From: a virus
Strand: one strand, 5' to 3'
Length of the DNA stretch: 20,185 nt
IMG/VR virus record: IMGVR_UViG_3300006735_000349
Coordinates: 1 to 20,185 of that record
The translations under genes were made by a program, and so were the position numbers. How positions within the stretch are numbered: the stretch's first letter is position 1; each line of letters begins with the position of its first letter. Positions 1 to 8,153 of this stretch are shown piece by piece. The notes under the pieces were generated by a model. It was given only the letters and a program-made list of their open reading frames with translations. It was not told the DNA's origin and made no database searches.

Positions 1-368
1 AAACCTTTCAAGACTTAACAAAAGATATTTACGAAAACACTACAAAGCGTAAAGTTCAAATAGATTTGTTAATATCAGAAATACATGGATTCATTACAAC
101 CATAGATGATGTGGTTATGGTAGCTCCTATTATAAAAGAATATATGGATACTGCTGTTCGTAATGATGAACACTTGGTAAAACTCGCTGGTGTACTACAA
201 AGAATTATAAGTAAATCAAGTGGTGAATCTGATGAGTCAATGTTATTATCAGATGCTGAAAAAGAAGAATTAATGGGAACACTTCAAGATACTGTAGATG
301 ATTTACAAAAAGAAAGTGAAAGACTTGAATCTACAAAAAATAAAACAATTGATTTGGGGAGTAATTAA
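1..368 (+). CDS. 3' end of small helical protein of unknown function, upstream of the baseplate hub gene
   Basis: The reading frame is already open at base 3 and runs to the TAA at 366-368, so this is the C-terminal part of a gene that starts outside the window. A TTG at 66 could be read as a start, but the upstream codons (TFQDLTKDIYENTTKRK) are equally protein-like and no SD precedes it, so I treat the gene as partial. The visible ~121 residues are almost entirely predicted helix. The C-terminal part (around MGTLQDTVDDLQKESERLES) looks coiled-coil-like, and there is no signal peptide or membrane segment. Its stop overlaps the next ATG by one base (TAATG), and a GGGGAG at 356-361 within its last codons serves the next gene. 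The position before a baseplate hub gene suggests a small tail or baseplate assembly protein, but I do not recognise the family. Confidence 0.75.
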   Translation, partial: TFQDLTKDIYENTTKRKVQIDLLISEIHGFITTIDDVVMVAPIIKEYMDTAVRNDEHLVKLAGVLQRIISKSSGESDESMLLSDAEKEELMGTLQDTVDDLQKESERLESTKNKTIDLGSN

Positions 369-1615
369 TGGGTTCAGTATTTGTATCACAACCTGATAGA
401 ACCATAAAAGGATTTATGGGTAAAGAATACTCTGTTCCTTTTTATCTACAATTCGTACCCGGTTATTGTGTTGATGTTGTACATAGTGAAACATCAACTA
501 GATTTAATACTGAAAAAAGTATAAATAGTATAATTGCTATTCCACACATATCAGATAAATTATATAAAAAAAGAGCTAGTGCTGGGGAAGATTCAAGATA
601 TTTTCCTTTATTTAGAACATTTAATGATGTACCTACAAAAGGAGATCCTGTTTTATTGTGTACTATTGGAAAAATAAATTATTATTTAGGCCCTCTAAAT
701 ACAATAAACAACAGTCCGACTTGGAATGATGACCCTTCTTTTAGTGAAGAATTTATGGTAAATAATGAAGATATTATAGATGTAAACAGTAGAGGAAAAA
801 AAGGTGAAAGTTTAAATTTTGTTAAAACAAACCATTCAAGAATGCAAAAAAGATTTAATTCAACATTAGAACTTGGCTCTGCTATAAATGAAACAAATGG
901 TGATACTATTTTAGAGGGTAGGCATGGAAATAGTTTAAGAATTGGTAGTGCTGGGGCTAAACCTTATATTTTCATTTCAAATAAAAGAGATTCAGAAAAT
1001 TCTTTTGAATCTTTGGGTGATGGTTCTATAATTAGTATAACGTCTGATTCAAATTTAGCACAACATTTTCCTGTCCACACGGATAATTTAACAAAAGAAA
1101 ATAAATTTGGATTTCAATTGTCATCGGATAGTGTGGAAAATAATACATATCCAATTGGTAATATTTATTCAGATTTAAATAATGGGGTTGATTCTCAAGA
1201 AGGCATTCATGGGTATAATAAAAACCAAATGTTATTTCATTCAGGTAGAATAACTTTAAATTCTAAACTTGATGATATTTTTGTATCATCAATAAAAGAT
1301 ATTCACATAGGTGCTGGTAGACATATATCAATTGGAGCATATGAAAGTTTAAACATTTTATCATCAAATGTAAATATAGGTAATTCAACAAGAGCGTCTG
1401 AGATGCAATCAATGGTTTTAGGCGATACATTGAAAGAGGTGTTAACTGAAATGTTAAGTTTATTTACTAAAATAAAAATTGTGACAGCAAGCGGTCCAAT
1501 GGGTATACAAACAGACCCTGCATTTGCTGCAGTGGTACAGCCTGTAATAGATTCCATAACAAGTAAAATTGAAGAAATTACAAGTATTTACCATAAAATT
1601 GAATCAAACCAATAG
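368..1615 (+). CDS. Baseplate hub/spike protein, gp5-like OB-fold type, without a lysozyme domain
   Basis: This 415-residue protein is probably the central hub/spike subunit of the contractile-tail baseplate. Residues about 85-115 carry GDPVLLCTIGKINYYLGPLN, which fits the OB-fold (gp5 N-terminal/VgrG-like) region of T4-type spike proteins. It is followed by LEGRHGNSLRIGS from residue 182, a motif I associate with this group. Residues about 309-338 alternate short hydrophobic/glycine steps (DIHIGAGRHISIGAYESLNI, then SSNVNIG), as in the triple-stranded beta-helix of gp5/VgrG needles, but only a few turns long. Helical residues 345-415 close the protein. I see no T4-type lysozyme catalytic region between OB fold and helix, where T4 gp5 (575 residues) has one. 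The ATG at 368 sits 6 nt after GGGGAG and overlaps the upstream stop. The hub call rests on motif memory plus the gp25/gp6 neighbourhood. Confidence 0.7.
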   Translation: MGSVFVSQPDRTIKGFMGKEYSVPFYLQFVPGYCVDVVHSETSTRFNTEKSINSIIAIPHISDKLYKKRASAGEDSRYFPLFRTFNDVPTKGDPVLLCTIGKINYYLGPLNTINNSPTWNDDPSFSEEFMVNNEDIIDVNSRGKKGESLNFVKTNHSRMQKRFNSTLELGSAINETNGDTILEGRHGNSLRIGSAGAKPYIFISNKRDSENSFESLGDGSIISITSDSNLAQHFPVHTDNLTKENKFGFQLSSDSVENNTYPIGNIYSDLNNGVDSQEGIHGYNKNQMLFHSGRITLNSKLDDIFVSSIKDIHIGAGRHISIGAYESLNILSSNVNIGNSTRASEMQSMVLGDTLKEVLTEMLSLFTKIKIVTASGPMGIQTDPAFAAVVQPVIDSITSKIEEITSIYHKIESNQ

Positions 1616-1623
1616 AGGTAATT

Positions 1624-2019
1624 ATGAAAAAGAAAAAAACAAATATAAAAACTATAATCAGACAAATCGTTAGAGAAGAAGTTGCGATGGCTATCAAGGA
1701 AGTAATAACTGAATTGAAACAACCAATTGAATCTCAACCACAATCTAAAAAAATTGTTGAGAAAAAATCATTTACAAATAATTCTGTATTGAATGATGTA
1801 TTGAATGAAACAGCTCAAGATGGTGAATGGAAAACATTGGGTGGTAGTGAGTTCACTTCAGATAGAATGAATGAATTAGTTGGTAAGAACTATGGTAATA
1901 TGATGAATGGAACACAACCAGTTCCATCAAGTGACCCAATGAGTCAATTCTTAAATAAAGATTATAGTGAAGTATTAGAAAAGTCAATGGAAAAATCTAA
2001 AAACAAAATTGGAAGATAA
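1624..2019 (+). CDS. Small charged helical protein of unknown function in the baseplate operon
   Basis: This 131-residue protein starts at an ATG 5 nt after AGAGG (1614-1618), which itself overlaps the stop of the hub gene. The first ~10 residues are very lysine-rich. Residues about 10-33 (IKTIIRQIVREEVAMAIKEV and following) form an amphipathic helix suited to oligomerisation or docking. A low-complexity Gln/Pro/Ser/Lys linker covers about 34-50. A conserved-looking segment then begins SFTNNSVLNDVLNETAQDGE. The C-terminus is polar and basic. There is no signal peptide or membrane span. It lies between the hub and the wedge genes, with a 2-nt gap to the next ORF, so an accessory or assembly role in the baseplate is the natural inference. 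I do not recognise the family and assign no function. Confidence 0.8.
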   Translation: MKKKKTNIKTIIRQIVREEVAMAIKEVITELKQPIESQPQSKKIVEKKSFTNNSVLNDVLNETAQDGEWKTLGGSEFTSDRMNELVGKNYGNMMNGTQPVPSSDPMSQFLNKDYSEVLEKSMEKSKNKIGR

Positions 2020-2021
2020 CA

Positions 2022-2564
2022 ATGGGATTAAAAGCAGACTTATTAGATGCAATATTACAAGCATCAGCTGATGCTGGATTTCCAGAACCGCCTGATTTAT
2101 CAAATGGGACATATCCAGAAAGATTAGCCCATTATCAAACTGAAGCTATAGTAAACTTTTTAACACAGGCTGAATTTAGAATCACTCAATTAAATGCTCC
2201 TGTTGTTGTTGACAAATTAAAAACACCAGACCAGCCTGTAAACATTGAATTGGAAACAATGTTAGGTGAATATGGACCTATCTTGAAAACATTAAAACAA
2301 ATTGGAGGCCCACTTGGTTTAGGGGAGTTAATAGATTCGTTAGAAGGCGAAATTGAAAAAGCTGTGACTCCACTATTAGAAGGTGGTGCTAAATTAACTG
2401 GATTGGATTTGGGGAAAGATGAGGGTGGATTAGAATCAACTGGTTATGTTTTTATAGGAGAGGAGCCAGATTCTAGAGATGAATTTGATGTAGATGAAGA
2501 AGATGGACAGCGAGAATTTACAACTGTAAAATTATTTAGAGATGATATTGAGGACTTATTATAA
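2022..2564 (+). CDS. Acidic protein of unknown function directly upstream of gp25
   Basis: This 180-residue protein starts at ATG 2022, six bases after GGAAG (2011-2015). Its stop overlaps the gp25 start (TAATG at 2562-2566), so the two are probably translationally coupled. Residues 1-60 are helical (MGLKADLLDAILQASADAGF). Residues about 85-130 form a glycine/leucine-rich region (LKQIGGPLGLGELIDSLEGE) that could pack as a short helical hairpin. Residues about 145-165 are strongly acidic (EEPDSRDEFDVDEEDGQREF). There is no signal peptide and no convincing membrane helix. By position it could be a small wedge, hub or inter-wedge component. T4 gp53 has a similar length (196 residues), but I see no sequence reason to equate them. 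Real gene: high confidence. Function: unknown. Confidence 0.8.
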   Translation: MGLKADLLDAILQASADAGFPEPPDLSNGTYPERLAHYQTEAIVNFLTQAEFRITQLNAPVVVDKLKTPDQPVNIELETMLGEYGPILKTLKQIGGPLGLGELIDSLEGEIEKAVTPLLEGGAKLTGLDLGKDEGGLESTGYVFIGEEPDSRDEFDVDEEDGQREFTTVKLFRDDIEDLL

Positions 2565-3031
2565 TGGCTATTAGAGATACGTCAAGAAAACCATACATTC
2601 AAGATAACGATACTCGTGTAAAAATTGGTATTGATTTACCAATTCGTAGAGATAGTGAGTTGGATGGATTTTTTGCATCAACTTCAACAACCATTGAAGC
2701 TGTAAAAAATAACATAAGAAATTTATTACAAACGGAAGAGGGTGAGAGATTCTTTCAACCAAATTTAGGAATAGGATTAAGAAAACTTTTGTTTGAACAT
2801 ATTACACAATCTAATTTAATTGGTATACAAGATGCTATATTGGATAAAATAGAATTTTGGTTACCATTTGTAGAAGTGAGAGATATACAAGTTTTAAGTA
2901 AAGAAAGTGAAACAAGTATTGGAGTAAATGAAATAAGAGTAAAAATATTATTCAACATAATACAAGACCCAACCACTTTGGATTCAATAACTTTGGATTT
3001 TTCAAGTGATGTAACAGAGGGAGATAGATAA
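2564..3031 (+). CDS. 25: Baseplate wedge subunit, T4 gp25-like (GPW/gp25 family, TssE-like)
   Basis: This 155-residue protein belongs to the gp25/W family, a small wedge protein that ties the sheath to the baseplate in contractile tails and type VI secretion systems. The family signature is clear: a helix (TIEAVKNNIRNLLQTEEGER) leads into the conserved E-G-E-R at residues 59-62, then FFQPNLGIGLRKLLFEHI. A C-terminal beta region (VRDIQVLSKES, then RVKILFNII) follows, as in the family. The N-terminal ~30 residues precede the core fold, and total length is close to T4 gp25 (132 residues) with a short extension. GAGG (2550-2553) in the last codons of the upstream gene provides the SD, and the start overlaps that gene's stop. 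The gene order 25 then 6 without a gap is typical of contractile injection machines, which strongly supports both assignments. Confidence 0.93.
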   Translation: MAIRDTSRKPYIQDNDTRVKIGIDLPIRRDSELDGFFASTSTTIEAVKNNIRNLLQTEEGERFFQPNLGIGLRKLLFEHITQSNLIGIQDAILDKIEFWLPFVEVRDIQVLSKESETSIGVNEIRVKILFNIIQDPTTLDSITLDFSSDVTEGDR

Positions 3032-5271
3032 TGCCAACATATGGTAAAGAAAACTTTAAAGAATCAAATGTAAACTATTTAAATAAAGATTTTGTAGCAT
3101 TGAAAACATCTTTGATGAATTATGCTAAATCTTATTTTCCAGATACCTATCGTGATTTTAATGAAACATCACCTGGTATGATGTTATTAGAAATGAATGC
3201 ATATGTTGGTGATGTATTATCATTTTACATTGATAAACAATATCAAGAGATGTTATTACCATTAGCTGAAGAAAGAAGAAACATAATTACAATGGCTAAA
3301 ATGTTCGGTTATAAAGTTAAACCAATTGTTCCAGCTTATGTTGATTTAACTTTTACTTCTGAGGTAAATGCTTCAAGTGGTGATGTTTCAAAAGTAGACT
3401 ACTCTAATGCTGGAACTTTTGATGCTGGTATTGAAATAACTGCAAATACAAATTCAGACATTATTTTTACAACATTAGAACCAATTGATTTTAGAATATC
3501 AGCATCAAATGATACTGAAACAATTGGAACTACAGATGCTAGTGGTTTGGCTTCAACTTATACATTATCAAGAACTGTAAGAGCTGTAAGTGCAACTCAA
3601 AAAACAATTTCATTTCAAATTGGTACACCTGAAAAATTTAAGACATTAACTATACCTGATACAAATATAATTGATATTATTTCTTGTATAGACTCAAATG
3701 GAAATAATTGGTATGAAGTAGATTATTTAGCACAAGATAAAGTTCCAATTCAAACACATTATACTAATGATATAAATAGAGATTCTGCGTATGTTGACGC
3801 TACTGGATTATCAACATCAGAAGCTGTACCTTTTTCTTTAACTTATGCTACAACTACAAAAAGATTTACTCGTGAAACAAATCAAGATAATACGACTTCA
3901 CTTGTGTTTGGTAATGGGGTATTGAAAGATGGACAACTTGTTGATGATGGGTATATTGATATGGAGCAAGTTGGAATCATAATACCTGGACAAACTAATG
4001 ATTTAAATCAATCAATTAATCCATTGTTGGGTGATGAGTATTCAACATTAGGTGAAACACCAAACCAAACTACTCTTACAATTACTTATCGTGTTGGTGG
4101 TGGGATTACTTCAAACGTCCCAAGTGGTGATGTATCAACCACACCATCTATAACTGCGCAGAGTGGAAATACATCTGCAACTTTAACAACTGTTACAAAT
4201 AACCAACCAGCTCGTGGTGGTAAGGATGAAGAAGACACTATTGAAATAAAGGAAAGAGCTAAAGCATTTTTCACTACACAAAACAGATGTGTAACAAAAG
4301 AAGATTATGAGGCTAGAGTACTAAACATACCATCTAAGTTTGGTAATATTGCAAAAGCTTATGTTACACGAGGACAAGTTTCAAATATTTTTGAATCTCA
4401 AATATATGCGGCTAATCAACAACTTATTCAATTACAACAAACTTTTCAAAGCACTATTACAGACATCGCTGATAGTGTATATGCGGATGCGGATCCGCAA
4501 ACTGTAGTAAAATTGGTTGACTTTATAAACAATTCTTTACCACAAATGTTGAATATTTCATTTTCAGGTGAAAATCCAGATGCTACAGATGCAATCTCAA
4601 CTATAAACATTTATGTATTAGGATATGATAATAGAAAACAGTTAGTTGGTAATCCTCATACAAACACAACTTTAACAAATGATAATTTACCAACCACTTT
4701 AATGATGAATATAAAAAATTATTTAGAAAACTTTAAACTAATGACGGATGTTGTTACACTTAATGATGGGTATATTGTAAACTTTGGTGTTATATTTGAT
4801 GTGATAGCTGAAAAATATGCAGATAAACAACAGGTAAAACTTAGATGTATTCAAAAAATTAGAGATTATTTTAACATTGTAAAAATGCAATTCAATCAAC
4901 CAATTTATAAAAGTAATTTAGAGTATGAATTAATGGGTGTTGAAGGTGTTCGTTCAATCGGACATGTTACTATAACTCAACACGAAGATTATTTTTATGA
5001 TGATGGGGAAACATTAACATCACCAACTTATAGTTATTCATTTGATAACTCTGTTCAATTAATAGATATAGATGGTAATGGTACATTGGATGGCAGTTTT
5101 GTTGATTCTGTTTCTACAAACAATGAAGGGACTAATGGCTATGGTTACAAATATGATTTTAAAACTGCGTTGTCAGATGATGGTACAATTGTATTACCAC
5201 CATTAACATCAACACCAACAGTTTTTGAATTAAAAAATCCAAACACAAACATACAAGGGAGAGTTAGATAA
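3031..5271 (+). CDS. 6: Baseplate wedge subunit, T4 gp6-like (baseplate J family)
   Basis: This 746-residue protein is the gp6/J-type wedge protein that dimerises to form the continuous ring of the baseplate. The N-terminus has the diagnostic pattern: NYLNKDFVALKTSLMNYAKS, a DFNETSPGMMLLEMNAYVGD segment at about residues 42-61, then SFYIDKQYQEMLLPLAEERR, matching T4-type gp6 rather than the shorter phage-Mu/P2 J form. A middle beta-rich region contains TYRVGGGITSNVP and RGGKDEEDTIEIKERAKAFF, and the J-like NRCVTKEDYEARVLNIPSKF begins near residue 420. T4 gp6 is 660 residues, so this copy is slightly long. The C-terminal ~80 residues add an acidic beta segment with a DIDGNGTLD calcium-type loop (residues 679-687). 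The gene starts at a TAATG overlap with AGAGGGAGA (3016-3024) upstream, and ends in another TAATG. Confidence 0.93.
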   Translation: MPTYGKENFKESNVNYLNKDFVALKTSLMNYAKSYFPDTYRDFNETSPGMMLLEMNAYVGDVLSFYIDKQYQEMLLPLAEERRNIITMAKMFGYKVKPIVPAYVDLTFTSEVNASSGDVSKVDYSNAGTFDAGIEITANTNSDIIFTTLEPIDFRISASNDTETIGTTDASGLASTYTLSRTVRAVSATQKTISFQIGTPEKFKTLTIPDTNIIDIISCIDSNGNNWYEVDYLAQDKVPIQTHYTNDINRDSAYVDATGLSTSEAVPFSLTYATTTKRFTRETNQDNTTSLVFGNGVLKDGQLVDDGYIDMEQVGIIIPGQTNDLNQSINPLLGDEYSTLGETPNQTTLTITYRVGGGITSNVPSGDVSTTPSITAQSGNTSATLTTVTNNQPARGGKDEEDTIEIKERAKAFFTTQNRCVTKEDYEARVLNIPSKFGNIAKAYVTRGQVSNIFESQIYAANQQLIQLQQTFQSTITDIADSVYADADPQTVVKLVDFINNSLPQMLNISFSGENPDATDAISTINIYVLGYDNRKQLVGNPHTNTTLTNDNLPTTLMMNIKNYLENFKLMTDVVTLNDGYIVNFGVIFDVIAEKYADKQQVKLRCIQKIRDYFNIVKMQFNQPIYKSNLEYELMGVEGVRSIGHVTITQHEDYFYDDGETLTSPTYSYSFDNSVQLIDIDGNGTLDGSFVDSVSTNNEGTNGYGYKYDFKTALSDDGTIVLPPLTSTPTVFELKNPNTNIQGRVR

Positions 5272-6404
5272 TGCATCATTTTATTTTTCCAAATCAAGAC
5301 ACTTGGGTATCAAGTGGTTCAAGTAAAATAGATGGGACTTCTTTTAGAGACCAAAACTTTGGAAGAGACCAAATACTTGAAGTCAAAAAAGAATTTTTTA
5401 ACAATTCATTTGACCATCAAACGAGGGCATTAATTCAATTTAGTGGAGATGAATTTACTGAATTATCTAAGTCACTTGCTGATGGGACTATATCTCCACT
5501 TAGAGGTCCTACTGCTCTTAGTGGTACAAAAATTTATCTAAGATTATTTGAAGCTGAGGGTAATGCAGAAATGACTGAAGAGTATACTTTAGCCATCCAA
5601 CCAATATCACAATCTTGGACTGAAGGTACTGGTAAGTTTGGTGATAGGCCAAAAAATAAAAATGGGTGTAGTTGGGAAAATCGTAGTAATCCAATTGGTG
5701 GTAACGCCTTAACTTGGAGTAATGCTGGTGTTGATGTATTAAGTGTCAGTCAATCAACACAGACTTTTTCAAATCAATCACCTGATGTTGATGTTAATGT
5801 AACAGATATGTTCCGTATGTGGTACAATGGTCAAGAAGAAAACTATGGAATGTTAATTAGTTTTAGTGGTAGTCAAGAAACAGATTCTTCAACATTCGGA
5901 CATTTAAAATTCTTTTCAAGAAACACACATACGATTTACTCACCAAAATTAGAAGTTAGATGGAATGATTCATCATTTTCTACTGGTTCATTGAATGAAT
6001 TAACAATGAGTGGATTAGCTGATAACTTTTTATATATGAAAGGATTGAAGGAAAGTTATAAAGTAGGTGAACGAGTTAAGTTTAGAGTTGGTGCAAGAAA
6101 AAGATATATTCAAAAAACTTTTACTAATTCAGTACAAACCGTAACTGGTTCATTCATTACTCAAGGTAGTGGTTCATATGCAATTAAAGACGTAGCTACT
6201 GATGAGTTTATTGTTCCATTTGAAGATTCAACAGGAACAAGTTATACAAAACTTAGTTGTGATGAAAACTCAAATTATTTTATTCAATATTTAGATGGAT
6301 TCTATCCCGATAGAGTTTATAAAATTTTATTAAAATTAAAATTAGATGATGGACAAGAACAAGTGTTCGATGATGATTTTGAGTTTATAGTGAAAAGGAA
6401 ATAA
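5271..6404 (+). CDS. DNRLRE-domain baseplate-associated adhesin-like protein
   Basis: Residues about 8-235 of this 377-residue protein fit the DNRLRE domain, a beta-sandwich usually found in secreted bacterial surface and carbohydrate-active proteins. The signs are, in order: DTWVSSGSS, then RDQNFGRDQILEVKK, then RALIQFSGDE, then QSWTEGTGKF; next the terminal block DVNVTDMFRMWYNGQEENYG with W184 and G187, then LISFSGSQ, HLKFFSRNTH and SPKLEVRW. Residues about 250-377 form a second all-beta region (YKVGERVKFRVGARKRYIQK through YKILLKLKLDDGQEQVFDDD). There is no signal peptide, as expected for a virion protein assembled in the cytoplasm. The start overlaps the gp6 stop, and AAGGGAGAG (5255-5263) precedes it. 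In T4 this slot holds gp7, which this protein does not resemble in size or content. I infer a peripheral baseplate protein that may bind glycans. The domain call is from motif recognition only. Confidence 0.72.
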   Translation: MHHFIFPNQDTWVSSGSSKIDGTSFRDQNFGRDQILEVKKEFFNNSFDHQTRALIQFSGDEFTELSKSLADGTISPLRGPTALSGTKIYLRLFEAEGNAEMTEEYTLAIQPISQSWTEGTGKFGDRPKNKNGCSWENRSNPIGGNALTWSNAGVDVLSVSQSTQTFSNQSPDVDVNVTDMFRMWYNGQEENYGMLISFSGSQETDSSTFGHLKFFSRNTHTIYSPKLEVRWNDSSFSTGSLNELTMSGLADNFLYMKGLKESYKVGERVKFRVGARKRYIQKTFTNSVQTVTGSFITQGSGSYAIKDVATDEFIVPFEDSTGTSYTKLSCDENSNYFIQYLDGFYPDRVYKILLKLKLDDGQEQVFDDDFEFIVKRK

Positions 6405-6406
6405 GT

Positions 6407-8152
6407 ATGGCGTACACACAAGACCAAAATACAGACCTAATACCTTTGACTTATGAAGCCGAATCTGGAGATTTAGAAGCATTATTAGATTCTATAGCTG
6501 ATGCTTTAATTAGAAGTCAATATATTGATACATCAATAGTTGAAAATAATCAAAAATTTATTCGTAATGGGCAAATACAAACTGGACAAGGAGATGGAGT
6601 TCTTGCTCTTTACCAAAAAGATGTTGAGGCTAATGTAGAAGATAACTTACAAAGTGTAGCAGACCAAATTACTGGAGAATATCAAATAAGTTCAAGTTTA
6701 GGTATAGACAATAGTATTGGTATAAGTATTATTGGTGGTGGGTTTGCTGGTGGTGGATTAGACATTACTAATTTAGTTTTTTCAAATCAAGATGGTAATC
6801 CCTTAAATGTAAGTCAATTCATTCCATTAGAACAATCAGCATCATTTGTCGATGTTGACAAGGCTGAAGAATTTCTTGACACAAATATTTATGAATTATT
6901 ACCAACAGGTGATGCAAGGCAAGCTAGAATTGTTAGATTTTTTCAAGAATTAAATGCACTACTCCCACCACAACTACCTCAATTTGATTTAGACCAAGAT
7001 GGTAGTGTTGATAGAGGTTTAGATGGAAGCTGGACTGGTTCAATTGAATATAATAAGAATTATAGTATTTCATATGCTCAAGATAACGTAGATGGTAACA
7101 TTGATGAGGATGATGCATTTATTCATAGATTAAAGTCAACAGCCAATGATACAAATTCATCAAGAACCATTGAAGATATTTACAATAGAGTTCTTCCTTA
7201 TTTAACTGATAGATTGGAAGTTAATCAAGTTATGTCTGATACTAGACCAGAATATCAAAATGAATCTTCTGGTTATTTAAAATTTAGAAATCCAAATCAA
7301 GGTATTATTATTCGTAATGCAAATAAAGATTTTATTGAAGGATTAGACCCAAGTATTCCAACTTGGTTGACAACTGATTACAATGGCTTGTTAAATACAT
7401 ATAGTGGTGATGCAGCTCCTTATGACAATACAACAAATTTTATATTAAACAATGCGGGAACTGGCTTTACCATTACAATGTGGGTAAGATTTTTAGATAA
7501 AGTATCAGAAGGGACATTGTTTAATTTTGGAAATCCAACAAGAGATGAAAATCCATTTGGTTTTAAATTAGAAACTTATGTTGTAAATAGAGACGACCCA
7601 ACAGTTCAACTTAATAATAGATATGATTCTGATGGTAATCAAATAACCACTAATACTTTCGGAGAGTTTGTAGATAGTTCAAATGTAAATGGTGACAATT
7701 ATTTTAGAGATACATTGAATTTATTTAAAAATACAAATTCAGAAAGATTTGTTAGATTACAAGTTAGAGAATTTGGAATAAATGATGTAACTTATGATAG
7801 AGGATTCAGAAGTTCAGAACTTGGGAATCCAGGAGCTCCGAAATACACTTGGAATGCACCTGAATTGGGTGGTACAGATGGTGATGATTTAAGATTATTA
7901 AATAATACTAACATACCTGAAAATTTCAATGAATGGTATTTTATATGTGCTAGTTATAATCCATCTATAATTGAACCAAATTCTGCTGATTATCCAATTG
8001 ACAATATTGCGAACAATCCTTTGTATTGGTTAAATCATATAAATCCAGCTACTGGAAATTCCGTTGCAAATTCAGACTTTGGTAATAAATGTAAAGTAGA
8101 AATAATATCACGAAGTAACTTATTAAGAGCTCGTGGCTTTAAGGTAAATTAA
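6407..8152 (+). CDS. Virion structural protein with C-terminal LamG/concanavalin-like domain
   Basis: This 581-residue protein has an N-terminal attachment-like region: residues 1-80 are helical with LIPLTYEAESGDLEALLDSI, and residues about 85-140 are glycine-rich (SIIGGGFAGGGLDI). Residues 194-202 read DLDQDGSVD, matching the first nine positions of an EF-hand/dockerin-type calcium loop. From about 290 the protein is beta-rich (SGYLKFRNPNQGIIIRNANK). Residues about 340-575 look like a concanavalin A/LamG jelly roll: FTITMWVRFLDKVSEGTLFN with W359, then FGFKLETYV, FVRLQVREFG, NEWYFICASYNPS with W510, and a final KCKVEIISRSNLLRARGF strand. AAGGAA (6395-6400) lies 6 nt before the ATG, after a 2-nt gap from the upstream stop. 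Probably a baseplate or fibre protein that binds the cell surface or another virion protein. No enzymatic motif is visible. Confidence 0.72.
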   Translation: MAYTQDQNTDLIPLTYEAESGDLEALLDSIADALIRSQYIDTSIVENNQKFIRNGQIQTGQGDGVLALYQKDVEANVEDNLQSVADQITGEYQISSSLGIDNSIGISIIGGGFAGGGLDITNLVFSNQDGNPLNVSQFIPLEQSASFVDVDKAEEFLDTNIYELLPTGDARQARIVRFFQELNALLPPQLPQFDLDQDGSVDRGLDGSWTGSIEYNKNYSISYAQDNVDGNIDEDDAFIHRLKSTANDTNSSRTIEDIYNRVLPYLTDRLEVNQVMSDTRPEYQNESSGYLKFRNPNQGIIIRNANKDFIEGLDPSIPTWLTTDYNGLLNTYSGDAAPYDNTTNFILNNAGTGFTITMWVRFLDKVSEGTLFNFGNPTRDENPFGFKLETYVVNRDDPTVQLNNRYDSDGNQITTNTFGEFVDSSNVNGDNYFRDTLNLFKNTNSERFVRLQVREFGINDVTYDRGFRSSELGNPGAPKYTWNAPELGGTDGDDLRLLNNTNIPENFNEWYFICASYNPSIIEPNSADYPIDNIANNPLYWLNHINPATGNSVANSDFGNKCKVEIISRSNLLRARGFKVN

Positions 8153-8153
8153 A

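Noticed and set aside
66-368. TTG at 66 as the true start of the first gene
   Set aside because: The frame is open back to base 3 with protein-like codons, and there is no SD before 66, so a start outside the window is more likely.
2022-2564. T4 gp53 equivalent
   Set aside because: Length and position are compatible, but no gp53 or LysM-like motif can be read, so the name would be a guess.
7078-7110. Second calcium loop in the 6407 product (DNVDGNIDEDD)
   Set aside because: Aligning the DG to loop positions 5-6 puts Gln at position 1, so the pattern does not fit the canonical loop.
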